This document shows, piece after piece, positions 37,664 through 47,373 of a DNA stretch of 64,000 bases (positions within the stretch are counted from its first letter, which is position 1; every line of letters starts with the position of its first letter). The position numbers and the translations under genes are program-made. The stretch is from Bacteroidales bacterium UBA3653. Its GTDB lineage: Bacteria; Bacteroidota; Bacteroidia; Bacteroidales; Paludibacteraceae. Where the stretch lies: contig DFKE01000009.1 in NCBI GenBank assembly GCA_002373505.1, positions 20,324 through 84,323 of the forward strand, read 5' to 3'. The notes beneath the pieces were generated by a model. The model had not been told where the DNA came from. It did no database searches and saw only the letters and a list, made by a program, of their open reading frames with translations.

Positions 37664-38314
37664 ATGTCAAAGCACTTAAAAATACGGGTAATGGACCGCT
37701 TGAAGTCTTCTGGATTTGAGTTTGTCTCACTTCCGGCGGGAAGTACGCCTCATAAACGGAGTGTACACTATTTTCGTACATGCGCCTTTTTAACTGCCAT
37801 AAGGGGTGCGGTGGACATGGCGAAAGAAGGTCGGAAGTGCCGGAAACGCATTGTGGTAAGACCTTCGCGTTTTCGGAGAGGATTGCATGAGTTATATACG
37901 TACCATTTCCCGAAACACTGGTCTGCGGCTTGTGTCGCGAACCGCGAACTGATCAAAGAGGCGCAGCGGCAGGCGCATGCACTCGAACATGACCATTCCA
38001 TAGAAGCCCTCGAATGGCGTGTGCGGTTCTTCAACCATTATTTCCGGGTCTTCAAAGGCGGCGCCAAGCCGGAAGAAGGCATGAAACCTTACTCGCGTTT
38101 CTACCAATATACCTACGTCTCTATCTACCGCCAACTCCAAGCGGAGCGCAAGAAAGCGCAGGAACCGGAACCCGTTTCCTTTGAACCCATAGAGCCGGAG
38201 CAACCCTTCCGCCTCAAAAAACATATCATCAATACGGGTATGCCTACCTTTTCAGACCTCGTAACCAAGCCGGGCGGAGACCGTTGGAACGCCGGTTTAC
38301 CGCCCCCTATATAA
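37664..38314 (+). CDS. Basic cytoplasmic protein of unknown function
   Basis: 216 residues, no signal peptide or membrane segment, strongly basic (many Arg/Lys: KCRKRIVVRPSRFRRGLHE). A helical middle (RQAHALEHDHSIEALEWRVRFFNHYFRVF) is followed by a Pro/Glu-rich linker and a C-terminus (IINTGMPTFSDLVTKPGGDRW). Nothing here identifies a family; the basic charge suggests nucleic acid contact, which is only a guess. It has its own promoter and lies just upstream of the vWA-tubulin operon, which has a separate promoter, so it need not be part of it. Confidence 0.6.
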   Translation: MSKHLKIRVMDRLKSSGFEFVSLPAGSTPHKRSVHYFRTCAFLTAIRGAVDMAKEGRKCRKRIVVRPSRFRRGLHELYTYHFPKHWSAACVANRELIKEAQRQAHALEHDHSIEALEWRVRFFNHYFRVFKGGAKPEEGMKPYSRFYQYTYVSIYRQLQAERKKAQEPEPVSFEPIEPEQPFRLKKHIINTGMPTFSDLVTKPGGDRWNAGLPPPI

Positions 38315-38330
38315 AATTTTGCAAATTTAT

Positions 38331-38361
38331 TTGCATATTTCAAATATTTTTAGTAATTTTG
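38331..38361 (+). promoter_or_regulatory. Promoter of the vWA-tubulin-protease operon
   Basis: TTG 38331-38333, 20 nt, TAATTTTG 38354-38361. It lies inside the longer reading frame that begins at 38319, which rules that start out. Confidence 0.85.
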
Positions 38362-38408
38362 CACCCGATTTTTTTAGAACAGAACAAACAACTTTATTCT
38401 ATTACCAA

Positions 38409-39491
38409 ATGAGAAAAAAGATACTACTCTTATTCCTTATTCTATTCTCCGTTTTCTCGGTGGCTCAGGAAGCTCCCGTTCACCGCGTAGTGTTTCTCTG
38501 GGATGTGACAAACTCCATGCACGGAGGGTATCTGGGCAGGAATAACAAGGATGTGATTGTGGCTAACCGGCCGATGAGTATCACCAAGTACAACTGCGAC
38601 TACGATATCTACGACCAGATATTGGAGACGCTGGTAGGTAAGATACGCGAGTACCGGGACGAGGACGAGATTATCATCGTGCCGTTCAACGACCGTGTCT
38701 TGACAGGCGATGTATGGCGCGAGATGGCAACGGCGGAAGGCAAGCGGCGTCTGGAAGCCAGAATCCGTGGATTCTACAACTCGGACCAGACTTATACGAA
38801 CCTGTACGACCCGTTCGAGTACGCCAATTCGCTTTTTGACGGCAGCAAATACCCGATGGCGAAGGAGGAGAGTATGCTGTTCGTGCTGACGGACGGGGTG
38901 CATAATAATCCTAATCCTTCTCGCAAGCAGTTTCTGGACATGCTGGAGAGTTGGTGTGACGTAGCGCAGAAATACAATGTCAAAGGTTATTATTTCATGC
39001 TCACGGACCAGGCAATCAAAGACAAAGAGTTGCAAAAGATATTGCAGAGCAGCGAATGTATCCAGCCGTACCGTTGGTTCGAGACGCATTTCTATACCAT
39101 AGAGGGAAACCGCATGATCACGGTCATGCAAGGCGAATACGACCGTCCTGTGAGGATGAGTGTCATTCCGGTAGATATCAACAAACCCGTTGAGGGGCAG
39201 GAGCGCGTGCGTATCTATGCAGAGCCCAATGATTTCTTCACGCTGGACGAGGTGGTTACGATCGACGCGGGCACAACGGAGATCGAGGTGACGCCGGTTT
39301 ACAAATATCCGCTGTATGATTTGCAGCAGAAGTTTCCGAAAGAGTATAACCAAAAAGTGACGATCCGTTTCCGTCAAGAGGACCAGCCGCGCGCAGAAGG
39401 TCAGATCAAGAACGAACTGGAGACGAGAGAGTGTCAATGGGAGTTTGTCAACAAAGCCCAAAAGACACTGACCATCAAAATCAAACGGTAA
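38409..39491 (+). CDS. Exported von Willebrand factor A-domain protein (operon gene 1)
   Basis: 360 residues from the ATG at 38409. Signal peptide (1-20, ending FSVAQ) then a vWA domain: VVFLWDVTNSM with a MIDAS-like D32-x-T34-x-S36, a later TNLYDPFEYANSLFDG segment, and SMLFVLTDGVHNNP carrying the second metal-site Asp. A C-terminal ~100-residue beta domain follows (VRMSVIPVDINKPVEGQER to TRECQWEFVNKAQKTLTIKI). vWA domains bind protein partners through a metal. It is periplasmic by its signal peptide, while the tubulin-like gene product two genes on is cytoplasmic; the membrane proteins encoded between and after would join them. The next gene starts 5 bases after this stop. Confidence 0.8.
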   Translation: MRKKILLLFLILFSVFSVAQEAPVHRVVFLWDVTNSMHGGYLGRNNKDVIVANRPMSITKYNCDYDIYDQILETLVGKIREYRDEDEIIIVPFNDRVLTGDVWREMATAEGKRRLEARIRGFYNSDQTYTNLYDPFEYANSLFDGSKYPMAKEESMLFVLTDGVHNNPNPSRKQFLDMLESWCDVAQKYNVKGYYFMLTDQAIKDKELQKILQSSECIQPYRWFETHFYTIEGNRMITVMQGEYDRPVRMSVIPVDINKPVEGQERVRIYAEPNDFFTLDEVVTIDAGTTEIEVTPVYKYPLYDLQQKFPKEYNQKVTIRFRQEDQPRAEGQIKNELETRECQWEFVNKAQKTLTIKIKR

Positions 39492-39496
39492 GAGGC

Positions 39497-40456
39497 ATGA
39501 AAAAGATAGCAGGATTATTTTATATCGTTGTGCTGGTCTGTCTGACAGCATGCAGCGGAGAGAACAAGGGATTTTATATCGGCAAATCCACGAGTTACAA
39601 AACCTTCCTTGGTGTGCGGTATGACTGGCAGAAAGAGCGTCTGCCGGAGCAGACCCTGGAGTTGGAGATGGGCGAATATCATTTCACGAAGCCGGTAGTG
39701 CTGCAGGTGGTGTACTGCCAGGACAAGGACAAGACATACAAGCCGGCAGGAACGTTGGTGACGATAAGCGGCAAGAATGTGCTGAACGACCTGGTCACTA
39801 TCACGCCGTCAGACGAGACGGTGCGTCTTCGTTTCCGGTTCAACAAACAGGGCGTGAAGGATGTGCAGTCGGCGACGTACAAGTTGTCCCTGAAAATATT
39901 GGATCCGGGTGATCTGGACCAGATCAACGGCCAAGAGGCGAAAGCGGGACAGATCATCGATACAAGCGTCCTCTGGCGTGTCAAATACGAAGAAGTGATG
40001 AACCCCTTGCTGAAGGGTATTATATGGTTCCTGATTGTCTTTGCGAGTTGCGTTATTATATGGTTTGTCATTCTTCGCCGACTCATTTTCCCTGTTTTTG
40101 ACTACGGGACGCTGGTAGTGAATTATTGCGAGGGCGGAGAGCGCAAAGATAGCGACATGCTAACCATCCGGAAGGCGCGTTTGGCCATATGCTCCAATGC
40201 GCCGCGTTACCAGAGCCGTTTCAACGAGATCCTATGCGGGCGAATAGCTTATCTGGTGAGCCCGTTCTGGGAAAGGGAGGTGGAGTTACGCCCCCTCGGA
40301 GCGGAAGGGATAGGTGTGCAGGAGAAGATGAGTGCGGACGAGATGCCGCTTTATCGCATCCCTCCGCGTACCATCACCGATATCAACGGACCTAAGAATC
40401 CTTTTGAGATCAAGCGCGCCAAGAGCGATAAATCCGTCAAATTATCCATCGGATAA
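39497..40456 (+). CDS. Lipoprotein with a central membrane helix (operon gene 2)
   Basis: 319 residues from the ATG at 39497. Lipobox CLTACSG (Cys19), an extracytoplasmic beta-rich domain of about 150 residues (KTFLGVRYDWQKERLPEQTLE), one strong membrane segment near 170-192 (GIIWFLIVFASCVIIWFVIL), and then a cytoplasmic-looking C-terminal region with a beta-rich stretch (DYGTLVVNYCEGGERKDSDM) and a basic tail (KRAKSDKSVKLSIG). If both anchors are used, the protein spans the inner membrane and could connect the periplasmic vWA protein to the cytoplasmic tubulin-like protein. No family recognised. Confidence 0.7.
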   Translation: MKKIAGLFYIVVLVCLTACSGENKGFYIGKSTSYKTFLGVRYDWQKERLPEQTLELEMGEYHFTKPVVLQVVYCQDKDKTYKPAGTLVTISGKNVLNDLVTITPSDETVRLRFRFNKQGVKDVQSATYKLSLKILDPGDLDQINGQEAKAGQIIDTSVLWRVKYEEVMNPLLKGIIWFLIVFASCVIIWFVILRRLIFPVFDYGTLVVNYCEGGERKDSDMLTIRKARLAICSNAPRYQSRFNEILCGRIAYLVSPFWEREVELRPLGAEGIGVQEKMSADEMPLYRIPPRTITDINGPKNPFEIKRAKSDKSVKLSIG

Positions 40457-40494
40457 CAACATAGAAATATCAAATAATTAAACTCTAATACATT

Positions 40495-43311
40495 ATGGCA
40501 ACAAAACTTAGACGCAGTATTTTCATTGGTTTGGGTGGAACAGGAATGAAGACCATCCTGAAGACCAAATCAGTAATGATGGACAATTATGGTCAGAACG
40601 GCGAGCTGCCGCCTATGTTCTCATTCTTAGGTATCGATACCGACATTGTAGAATACAGCAAGACCACGAAATCGAAAGAAGTAGAGAATATAGGATTCTC
40701 CGAGCGTGAGAAGCTGAGCATCAGCGTAGCGGATCCGGTAGATTATTTCGAGTACAAGCGTAAGGAATATAAGTGGATGCCCCATCAGAATATAGACGCG
40801 ATCAAGACCTTGGATCGTGGGGCAGGTCAGGTTCGTTCTAATGGTCGTCTGGCGTTCATGTATAACTTGAACAATTTACACGACGGTCTGCGTCGGGCCA
40901 TCTCCGATGCCTGCAACGCCGAAGGTTATACCGCCAAATGGAGCAATTACGAAGCAGTAGAGAGCGGTATTCCGGGTAAGACGAAGATTGATGTACATGT
41001 GGTGTTCTCCTTATGCGGCGGAACCGGAAGCGGTACATTCCTCGATATTGCCTATCTGTTGCGTGAGTTGGAGAACGAGAGCAACGTCATTATGACTTTG
41101 AACGGATACGCCGTGATGCCGGGAGTCTTCATTGAGGAAATACCGGATCCGACAGAGAAAGCCCGTGTCAAGCCGAATGCGTACGGTGCCCTGCGGGAGT
41201 TGGATTATCTGATGAGCAACGGAGCTGACGAACGCAAGGTAAAGATGCCCTGGATGAAGAAAGAAACAAGCGCGACTCCTTTCGACAGCCTCATTCTGGT
41301 AGATAACCGGAACACGATAGGTATTACCTATAGCAGTATGGATAATCTGACGGAGATGTTGTCTCTGGCACTGTTGGCAGCCACCGGTCAGATAGGCGAG
41401 GATGCGAAGAGCGTGGGTGATAACGTGAAGATAGACATGGCGTATAAGTCATTCGATGTGGACGGCAAAGCAGCATGGGTAGCTGCTGTAGGAACATCCA
41501 CTATCATTTTTGACAGCAAGCACGTAGCCCGCGTATATGAACTGAAGGCTCAGAACAAACTGATCCGCAACCTCTTGGCTCATCTGGAAGACAAGAACCT
41601 GGAGGTCAATAACTGGATCGACTCGGTAAGTATCCGTGAGAATAAAGATCAAGACCAAGTGATCGACTATCTGTACGACATCAATACGATCAATGCACTC
41701 AACTTGACGGAAAAGGATTTTGACCGTCATACGGTGAAAGCCAACGTGGGCGCGAAGATAGATCTATATGTGCAGAACTATATGCCCTCCAACGATGAGT
41801 GGAAGAAAAAATCGGATGCGCTCTATGATACCATCTCAGCCGCCATGCTGAAGAAAGAGAAAGAGTTAGGCCGCGAATCCCTCAATAAGGTGTTCGATTT
41901 CTTACGCGAGTTGCGTGGTGTTGTGAACGACATCTTCATTAAGATGATGAATGAAGAATTGGCATCGCTGGAGACGGAGAGAGTTAACACCAAATCTGAT
42001 TTGGAGAGCCGTATCAGCCAGTTGGACGCTCAGATGCAAAAATTATTTTTCCGTAAAGCGAATACCTATATATCGTATGTTGTCAATGCCGCTAAAGCGT
42101 ACTTGGTAAACGAGATAGAGTTAAAGCGCCGCTCTTATGCAGCACAGTTCTACGCCCGTTTGGTAGAATTGATAGACAATGAGATCCGTAATGTGGAAGA
42201 AGGTATTAAGCGCTTGCAGACCATTATCGACGAGAACGATTTAGAGATCCGCAATCTGCAGAACCATGCCGGCGGTAACAAGACGGTGGTTATTGATCTG
42301 GCAGAAGATGTGATTCGCAAAGTAGAGGTAGAGAATGACAATAACCTGCTGACGAGCGAGTTTATACAACTCTTGCCGACGAAGAATCTGCATGGCGAGA
42401 TCAGCAAAGATGCGTTCAAAGCAGCCTTGGAGCAATATACCCGCGACCTGCCGCAGTGCGTAGCATATCGCAACCGCACGATAGACGAAGTGCTTAACGC
42501 TATGGACAAAGAGAAGTTCGAGGAGGTGGTTCGCCGTGCTGCCAACTACTCGCAGCCGTTCCTGAATATCGACTCGCAAGGCCGCAAGCTGGCTAACGGA
42601 AACACCGTAGGAACCCAGGAGATGTTCTATATCTGTGTGCCGGATACAGCTACCTGTCGATTGACGAAAGAAGGCGCATACCGCAATATTATCAAGGCGG
42701 AGAACGCCAAGACCATCAGTACGAATCTGACCGACCGCATTATCATCTATCGCCAGAAACGTCCGGTACCTGCTTTTGCCATCGGAGGAATAGAAGTGAT
42801 GCAAGAGCCGTATGAGTTGGAGCAAGCGAAGATTTCGTTCCATATTGATCAACAGCTCCAACAGCGCATGGATGAAGAGGAATATTCGTTCGAACCCAAA
42901 AGCGCCAATTACGATGAGGCATTGGACGCATGGGTAATGGGATGTATCTTAGGATTTGTTAAGTTCGACAAGGGTTCTTATTGGTATCAGGATCTGACGT
43001 CCAAATCTGCTTTCAACGCCAAAGAGAACTGGGTAAACTCCGGCTCTGCCTTCCGTGAGACCGCATTCGAGCAATTCTGCGAGAACGAAGAGTTGATCAA
43101 GAAATACATGGACGCTTTCGCAGCGCATCTGGAGGCTATCGGTAAAGTTGCAACAGAGGAGTTGCGCGCAGATGTGGAGAATAACTATTTCCGCAAGTAC
43201 TCCCGCTGTCAGGTGACGGAGAAGATGTTGCAGTCAAAGAGAGAATACAAGGCTACATTAGAGCTTATCTCAAAAGAAGCAGAGCATAGTTTGTTGATTT
43301 TTAATAACTAA
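40495..43311 (+). CDS. Tubulin/FtsZ-like GTPase (operon gene 3)
   Basis: 938 residues, no signal or membrane segment. N-terminal P-loop-like LRRSIFIGLGGTGMKTILK, then LGIDTD, and the tubulin signature LCGGTGSGTFLDIAYLL (GGTGSGT at 175-181). This is the Tubulin-like (PF13809-type) family rather than FtsZ, MreB or TubZ. The G domain is followed by long coiled coils (about 440-600: KKEKELGRESLNKVFDFLREL, LEIRNLQNHAGG) and a C-terminal domain that lacks recognised homology. It should bind GTP and assemble filaments or a membrane scaffold; the nucleotide-binding motif supports this, but assembly is an inference. The preceding lipoprotein and following protease are encoded in the same operon; the gap to the latter is 3 bases. 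Confidence 0.85.
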   Translation: MATKLRRSIFIGLGGTGMKTILKTKSVMMDNYGQNGELPPMFSFLGIDTDIVEYSKTTKSKEVENIGFSEREKLSISVADPVDYFEYKRKEYKWMPHQNIDAIKTLDRGAGQVRSNGRLAFMYNLNNLHDGLRRAISDACNAEGYTAKWSNYEAVESGIPGKTKIDVHVVFSLCGGTGSGTFLDIAYLLRELENESNVIMTLNGYAVMPGVFIEEIPDPTEKARVKPNAYGALRELDYLMSNGADERKVKMPWMKKETSATPFDSLILVDNRNTIGITYSSMDNLTEMLSLALLAATGQIGEDAKSVGDNVKIDMAYKSFDVDGKAAWVAAVGTSTIIFDSKHVARVYELKAQNKLIRNLLAHLEDKNLEVNNWIDSVSIRENKDQDQVIDYLYDINTINALNLTEKDFDRHTVKANVGAKIDLYVQNYMPSNDEWKKKSDALYDTISAAMLKKEKELGRESLNKVFDFLRELRGVVNDIFIKMMNEELASLETERVNTKSDLESRISQLDAQMQKLFFRKANTYISYVVNAAKAYLVNEIELKRRSYAAQFYARLVELIDNEIRNVEEGIKRLQTIIDENDLEIRNLQNHAGGNKTVVIDLAEDVIRKVEVENDNNLLTSEFIQLLPTKNLHGEISKDAFKAALEQYTRDLPQCVAYRNRTIDEVLNAMDKEKFEEVVRRAANYSQPFLNIDSQGRKLANGNTVGTQEMFYICVPDTATCRLTKEGAYRNIIKAENAKTISTNLTDRIIIYRQKRPVPAFAIGGIEVMQEPYELEQAKISFHIDQQLQQRMDEEEYSFEPKSANYDEALDAWVMGCILGFVKFDKGSYWYQDLTSKSAFNAKENWVNSGSAFRETAFEQFCENEELIKKYMDAFAAHLEAIGKVATEELRADVENNYFRKYSRCQVTEKMLQSKREYKATLELISKEAEHSLLIFNN

Positions 43312-43314
43312 TTT

Positions 43315-46300
43315 ATGCAACATTCCATTCACGTAATGTTCGGTAAGGCCTCTTCAGAGGTCTTACTTGAACTTCGTCGCTATATTGCGCTGTACTCAGA
43401 CGAGGAGACTGCCGGCTATTTCACTGCTCTTCATTATACTTCGGATAAGGAGGGCGTGGTGGTGGAGAAGGTGGTTCAGAAAGCAGAAGAGCACCTGACT
43501 TTCACCTCCAACCTTCATGACCAGTGGGTGCCCGTCTATGCCGAGGAGTTCAAGGTTGGTAAGCAACATCTGGAGAGCGAGCTGCAATCGCAGTTGGTCA
43601 AACTCAGAAACCAACGTATCAGCCAGAATACCGAAGGAGAGGATACACTATTGTATTGTCTCTATGTCCCGCTATATGATACAGAGACATGGAAACAGGT
43701 ACTTTTCCTTGTTAAGCAGATCCAAAAAGCGATGGAGGGCAAACGCGTCCTCATCGATATCATCGGTTTGAGTTATGATCTGGCAGAGGTGTTGGAGCCC
43801 GACAAAGCGACGGAGTATGCACGTCGAATGGATGTACTGAAACAAAACACGCGCGAAGTGATTGACGAGATAGTAGCGCTGCGGCATAAGAAAGCATCCT
43901 CGGCATATATCAATAACTTCGTGGTCCTGCAAAACCAAACGAATGCGCGCGCCTTGGAGTTGACGGCAGAGTCGTTGGTCAGCATCATGGGAGAATACGC
44001 GCTACTATGTATAGAGAGTTATACGGATGCCTTCGGACGAAGTATAGAGAAAGGTGACGTTCAGGGGCTCGGTATCTCCATGCTGAGTTTTGATACCTAT
44101 TATTTTCAAGAATATCTGCTGCAAGACTCGTTTATCAAGATATTGGAAAAGGAACGAATTGATGAGTCCGAGGTGGATATATCCTGGGCGGCATTGGAGA
44201 TAGAGAAGATGCTGCAGTCATGGCTCTCTATCTACAAGGATTTCTATACAGCAGAGATTCTGACCAGAAGTGAATCGGAGCAACAACTCAAGGAGATTCT
44301 GCCGCAGATTCATCCGAGACTGGAAGCCGAGTTCAATCATATCAAGCAGTCCATTGTCAATCATGTCCTGCGCAATGAAGAGCTGTCCCTTCCTCGCAAA
44401 AAAGCATTGCTCTCCGTGCTCCTGGGGCAGGACGATCCGCTCTTCGGGCATAGCACGCTGATTAACTCGAAGCAGACAATCTTAATTGATTTAGAGCGTC
44501 AGTGCGTCAATTTCTTCATCGATGAGAATAATGCGTTGCTGGATAGAAAAGAGACGGAGAACGACACGATTCTGCCTCCTTTCAGTGACGAAAGCAAGCA
44601 GGCAAAACTGCCTATAGATGAACTGAAAGAACTGCGGTTCCGCGAGAGAAACTATATCGCGAACATCCGCGAGATGGAGGACGAGATAGCGGATATAAAA
44701 CAAAATCTCACTCAGTTAGACGAATCGAAGAAATGTCTTATCGAAGGTGGCAAGATTATTTATGACAAAGAGGAGTTTATCCTGATTCATCATGACGATG
44801 ATATAGAGCCTCTGGAGGAGAAATACGAGCCGCATCCGGTGACGATCAAGAATATCGATATCTCCGGAGGGTTCACGGAGATCAAGAGTCAGGGCCAACA
44901 AGGCGCTTGCATGTCTTTCTCGATGGTCAGCGTGTTTGAATATTTCATGAAGAAGAACCATATCGAGACTCCGGATTTGAGCGAACAATTCCTATATTAT
45001 AACGCGCGCAAGCGCAGGGGACGAGAGCAATACGATGAAGGGTCTTGCTCTGTGGCTTCTATTCAGACACTTTTCGAGGATGGTATATGTACCGAAGAGG
45101 CCTGGCCGTATAATGAGCAGGGCTATAGTGAGCAGCCCTCCGAAGCAGCGTATGACGAGGCTAAACGGCGTCGTGTCAAGCGAGCCGTGATGGTGGAGAA
45201 GAAAATCGAGGCTCTGAAATCGGCGCTGGACGACGGACTTCCTGTTGTTTTTGCGGTGGATGTGTTCCCCTCTTTTGTACAAGGCATAAACGGCTTTGTC
45301 TCCATGCCTTCCGATGAAGAGGTACAGCACCTCAAGGAGTCCGGAGAAAATCACTCGCATGCGATGGTGTTATGCGGGTTCAATGACGAGCAGCAAGTAT
45401 TCAAAGTGCGTAACTCCTGGGGCGAGAGTTTCGGTGATAGGGGGTATTGCTACTTGCCGTATGATTATGTGATGCAGTACGGCTACTGGGACTGCGTGGC
45501 GATTCAAGAGATCGAGTTGGCGCAGGAGATAAAAGGAGACGGAGGAGAGATAGAGAAGATAGAGGGGTCTGTCTTTACCATCAAGCAAACAGACCGCCCT
45601 CAGTTATATTTCTCCGAGACCGATCTGCGGATCCGCTATGCGCTTCGTGTGAACCATCTGGAGCGTTTGAAACGCGAACTGAAGGCTTTGCAGAAAAGCG
45701 ACATGGCTCTGCAGGAATACTACGAATCCGTCAAACTGCCTCTGCGCGATAGGAACAAACGAGATCAGTTCTATCGCGACGCGATGCGCCATAAGGCATT
45801 GCAGGTAGAGGAACTGGAGCAAGAGAAAATATCTACAGAGACACAGCATAAGGAGATAATGAGAAGTTATGATATGGATACTGTGCGCGGTGTGCTCAGA
45901 GGTCTGTCTTATTTTATCTCTCTCAGTGCAGTGCTTGGCACCTTTGACTATTTATTGGCGAAAGGGAAAGACATAGCTTGGATGTTCAACTGGATACCGA
46001 TGGATTTTCTGCGGATGTTTATCAACGACGGCACTTGGAAAGGACGGTTCTTCAGTTGGCTCTTGGGTAGAGATGTTATATCTACTGTTGATTCGTTGCA
46101 GGTGCTCATGCGCTTTTTATGGGTGCTGCTTGTTATCGGAGCAATCTTGTTTGTCGGCATTTATATATGGTACCGCATAGATAAACGCAAAGAAATGATA
46201 AGGCGGTTGGCTGCAATGATAAAAGAAATCCAATTGCAAATAGAAGAGATAAAGGATAACATGTCTATGCTGGAGGCTAAATTCCATCTCGCCGGCGATA

Positions 46301-46950
46301 TGATTTCGGGGCTGTACCGATTAGTATCTGATGTGCAGAAATACCATATGGCTATTTCGCATTATATTCTCAATCTCAAACAGTGGCTCTCCGATACCCG
46401 GAATGCGCATAAAGCGATGCGTGCAGAGGCACGCGCGCCTTTCGTGTCGCTGATCCAGAATGATATACTGGAATCGTATTTCAACGATCAGCAGGAAGCA
46501 ATCATTGATACCAGTAACCTCTGGGAATTCATCGAGAACTACACGCCGAGCGAGGAGGGTATTGTAAGAGTACAGCAGGATATAAAGAAGAAACTATTGG
46601 AGAAAATATCCGAGAAATTTGCTTCATTAAGTATAGCGGACTATTTGATTTGCCTGAAGGATAAAGAGGCTTATCCTTATCTGGTGCATGATTTCGACGA
46701 TATCTGCGAGTTATTCAAAGATCTAAGCCGCAAGTCGGATCTCTTCCTGCAATATAAACAACCAAAGGAAGGCACCAATGCGCGGCAAGTGATGCTCATC
46801 CGTACAAGCGACGAAGATGAAAGAATGCAGTTATTGGGCAAACTGAAGCACGTGATGCCGGCGCAGATGTCCGTCGTGGAGACGAAGTCGCCGTATAAGA
46901 TTATCTTCTTTACGAAGCGCGAGTTGGAAAAAGAACAAGTAATAATATAA
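43315..46950 (+). CDS. Membrane-anchored papain-like cysteine protease with coiled coils (operon gene 4)
   Basis: 1,211 residues. Residues 1-~500 are helical (KELRFRERNYIANIREMEDEI) and unrecognised. About 510-745 is a C1-type peptidase: Gln526 and Cys532 in SQGQQGACMSFSMVSVFEY, His682 in NHSHAMVLCGF, Asn700 in VRNSWGESFGDRGY, so the full Gln-Cys-His-Asn set is present. Then a coiled coil (ERLKRELKALQKSDMALQEY), two membrane helices near 860-885 and 933-954 (FLWVLLVIGAILFVGIYIWY), another coiled coil and a helical tail. With the helices, the protease domain and C-terminus are on the same side. Bacterial C1 proteases fused to coiled coils are unusual; the substrate is unknown. It begins 3 bases after the tubulin-like gene. 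Confidence 0.8.
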   Translation: MQHSIHVMFGKASSEVLLELRRYIALYSDEETAGYFTALHYTSDKEGVVVEKVVQKAEEHLTFTSNLHDQWVPVYAEEFKVGKQHLESELQSQLVKLRNQRISQNTEGEDTLLYCLYVPLYDTETWKQVLFLVKQIQKAMEGKRVLIDIIGLSYDLAEVLEPDKATEYARRMDVLKQNTREVIDEIVALRHKKASSAYINNFVVLQNQTNARALELTAESLVSIMGEYALLCIESYTDAFGRSIEKGDVQGLGISMLSFDTYYFQEYLLQDSFIKILEKERIDESEVDISWAALEIEKMLQSWLSIYKDFYTAEILTRSESEQQLKEILPQIHPRLEAEFNHIKQSIVNHVLRNEELSLPRKKALLSVLLGQDDPLFGHSTLINSKQTILIDLERQCVNFFIDENNALLDRKETENDTILPPFSDESKQAKLPIDELKELRFRERNYIANIREMEDEIADIKQNLTQLDESKKCLIEGGKIIYDKEEFILIHHDDDIEPLEEKYEPHPVTIKNIDISGGFTEIKSQGQQGACMSFSMVSVFEYFMKKNHIETPDLSEQFLYYNARKRRGREQYDEGSCSVASIQTLFEDGICTEEAWPYNEQGYSEQPSEAAYDEAKRRRVKRAVMVEKKIEALKSALDDGLPVVFAVDVFPSFVQGINGFVSMPSDEEVQHLKESGENHSHAMVLCGFNDEQQVFKVRNSWGESFGDRGYCYLPYDYVMQYGYWDCVAIQEIELAQEIKGDGGEIEKIEGSVFTIKQTDRPQLYFSETDLRIRYALRVNHLERLKRELKALQKSDMALQEYYESVKLPLRDRNKRDQFYRDAMRHKALQVEELEQEKISTETQHKEIMRSYDMDTVRGVLRGLSYFISLSAVLGTFDYLLAKGKDIAWMFNWIPMDFLRMFINDGTWKGRFFSWLLGRDVISTVDSLQVLMRFLWVLLVIGAILFVGIYIWYRIDKRKEMIRRLAAMIKEIQLQIEEIKDNMSMLEAKFHLAGDMISGLYRLVSDVQKYHMAISHYILNLKQWLSDTRNAHKAMRAEARAPFVSLIQNDILESYFNDQQEAIIDTSNLWEFIENYTPSEEGIVRVQQDIKKKLLEKISEKFASLSIADYLICLKDKEAYPYLVHDFDDICELFKDLSRKSDLFLQYKQPKEGTNARQVMLIRTSDEDERMQLLGKLKHVMPAQMSVVETKSPYKIIFFTKRELEKEQVII

Positions 46951-46962
46951 CCTTCTAAAATT

Positions 46963-47373
46963 ATGAATATGAAAAATGTAATTCGTTTTATGGCATTCGT
47001 GTCCGTTATTTGCGTCTTGACGCTTGGTTTAACCTCTTGCTCCGAAAAAGCGAAAGCGCTCCGTCAGTTGGAACAGTTGGCGGAAGAAGTGGAGGAGAAC
47101 GGCGATAACTACACCATCGGGGAATGGCAAGATGTCTTCCACCAATACCAGGTGATCAATTCTGTCATCGAGAAGCATTATTTCGACTATTCCCAAAGGG
47201 AACGCAACCGCATCCTGGAGGCGCGTTCTGAAATAAAGCAGAAAGCCATGAACAGTATGATGAACAAATTAGACATGTTCCCTGCTCTCAAACAAGGAAT
47301 ATTGAATATTTTCAATTCGCTCTTCGGGGCGACGGAAACGGACTCTTACAACCGTTTGCCGTCGGAAGAATAG
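46963..47373 (+). CDS. Small lipoprotein (operon gene 5)
   Basis: 136 residues. Lipobox GLTSCSEK, then a helical mature part of ~115 residues (KALRQLEQLAEEVEENGD, EWQDVFHQYQVINSVIEKHY). An ATG at 46969 is an alternative start. It follows the protease gene by 12 bases and closes the operon. Its last 28 bases overlap the 3' end of the convergent GH53 gene (47346-47373), so the two transcripts are complementary there. Likely an outer-membrane or periplasmic accessory to the machine; no family recognised. Confidence 0.7.
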   Translation: MNMKNVIRFMAFVSVICVLTLGLTSCSEKAKALRQLEQLAEEVEENGDNYTIGEWQDVFHQYQVINSVIEKHYFDYSQRERNRILEARSEIKQKAMNSMMNKLDMFPALKQGILNIFNSLFGATETDSYNRLPSEE

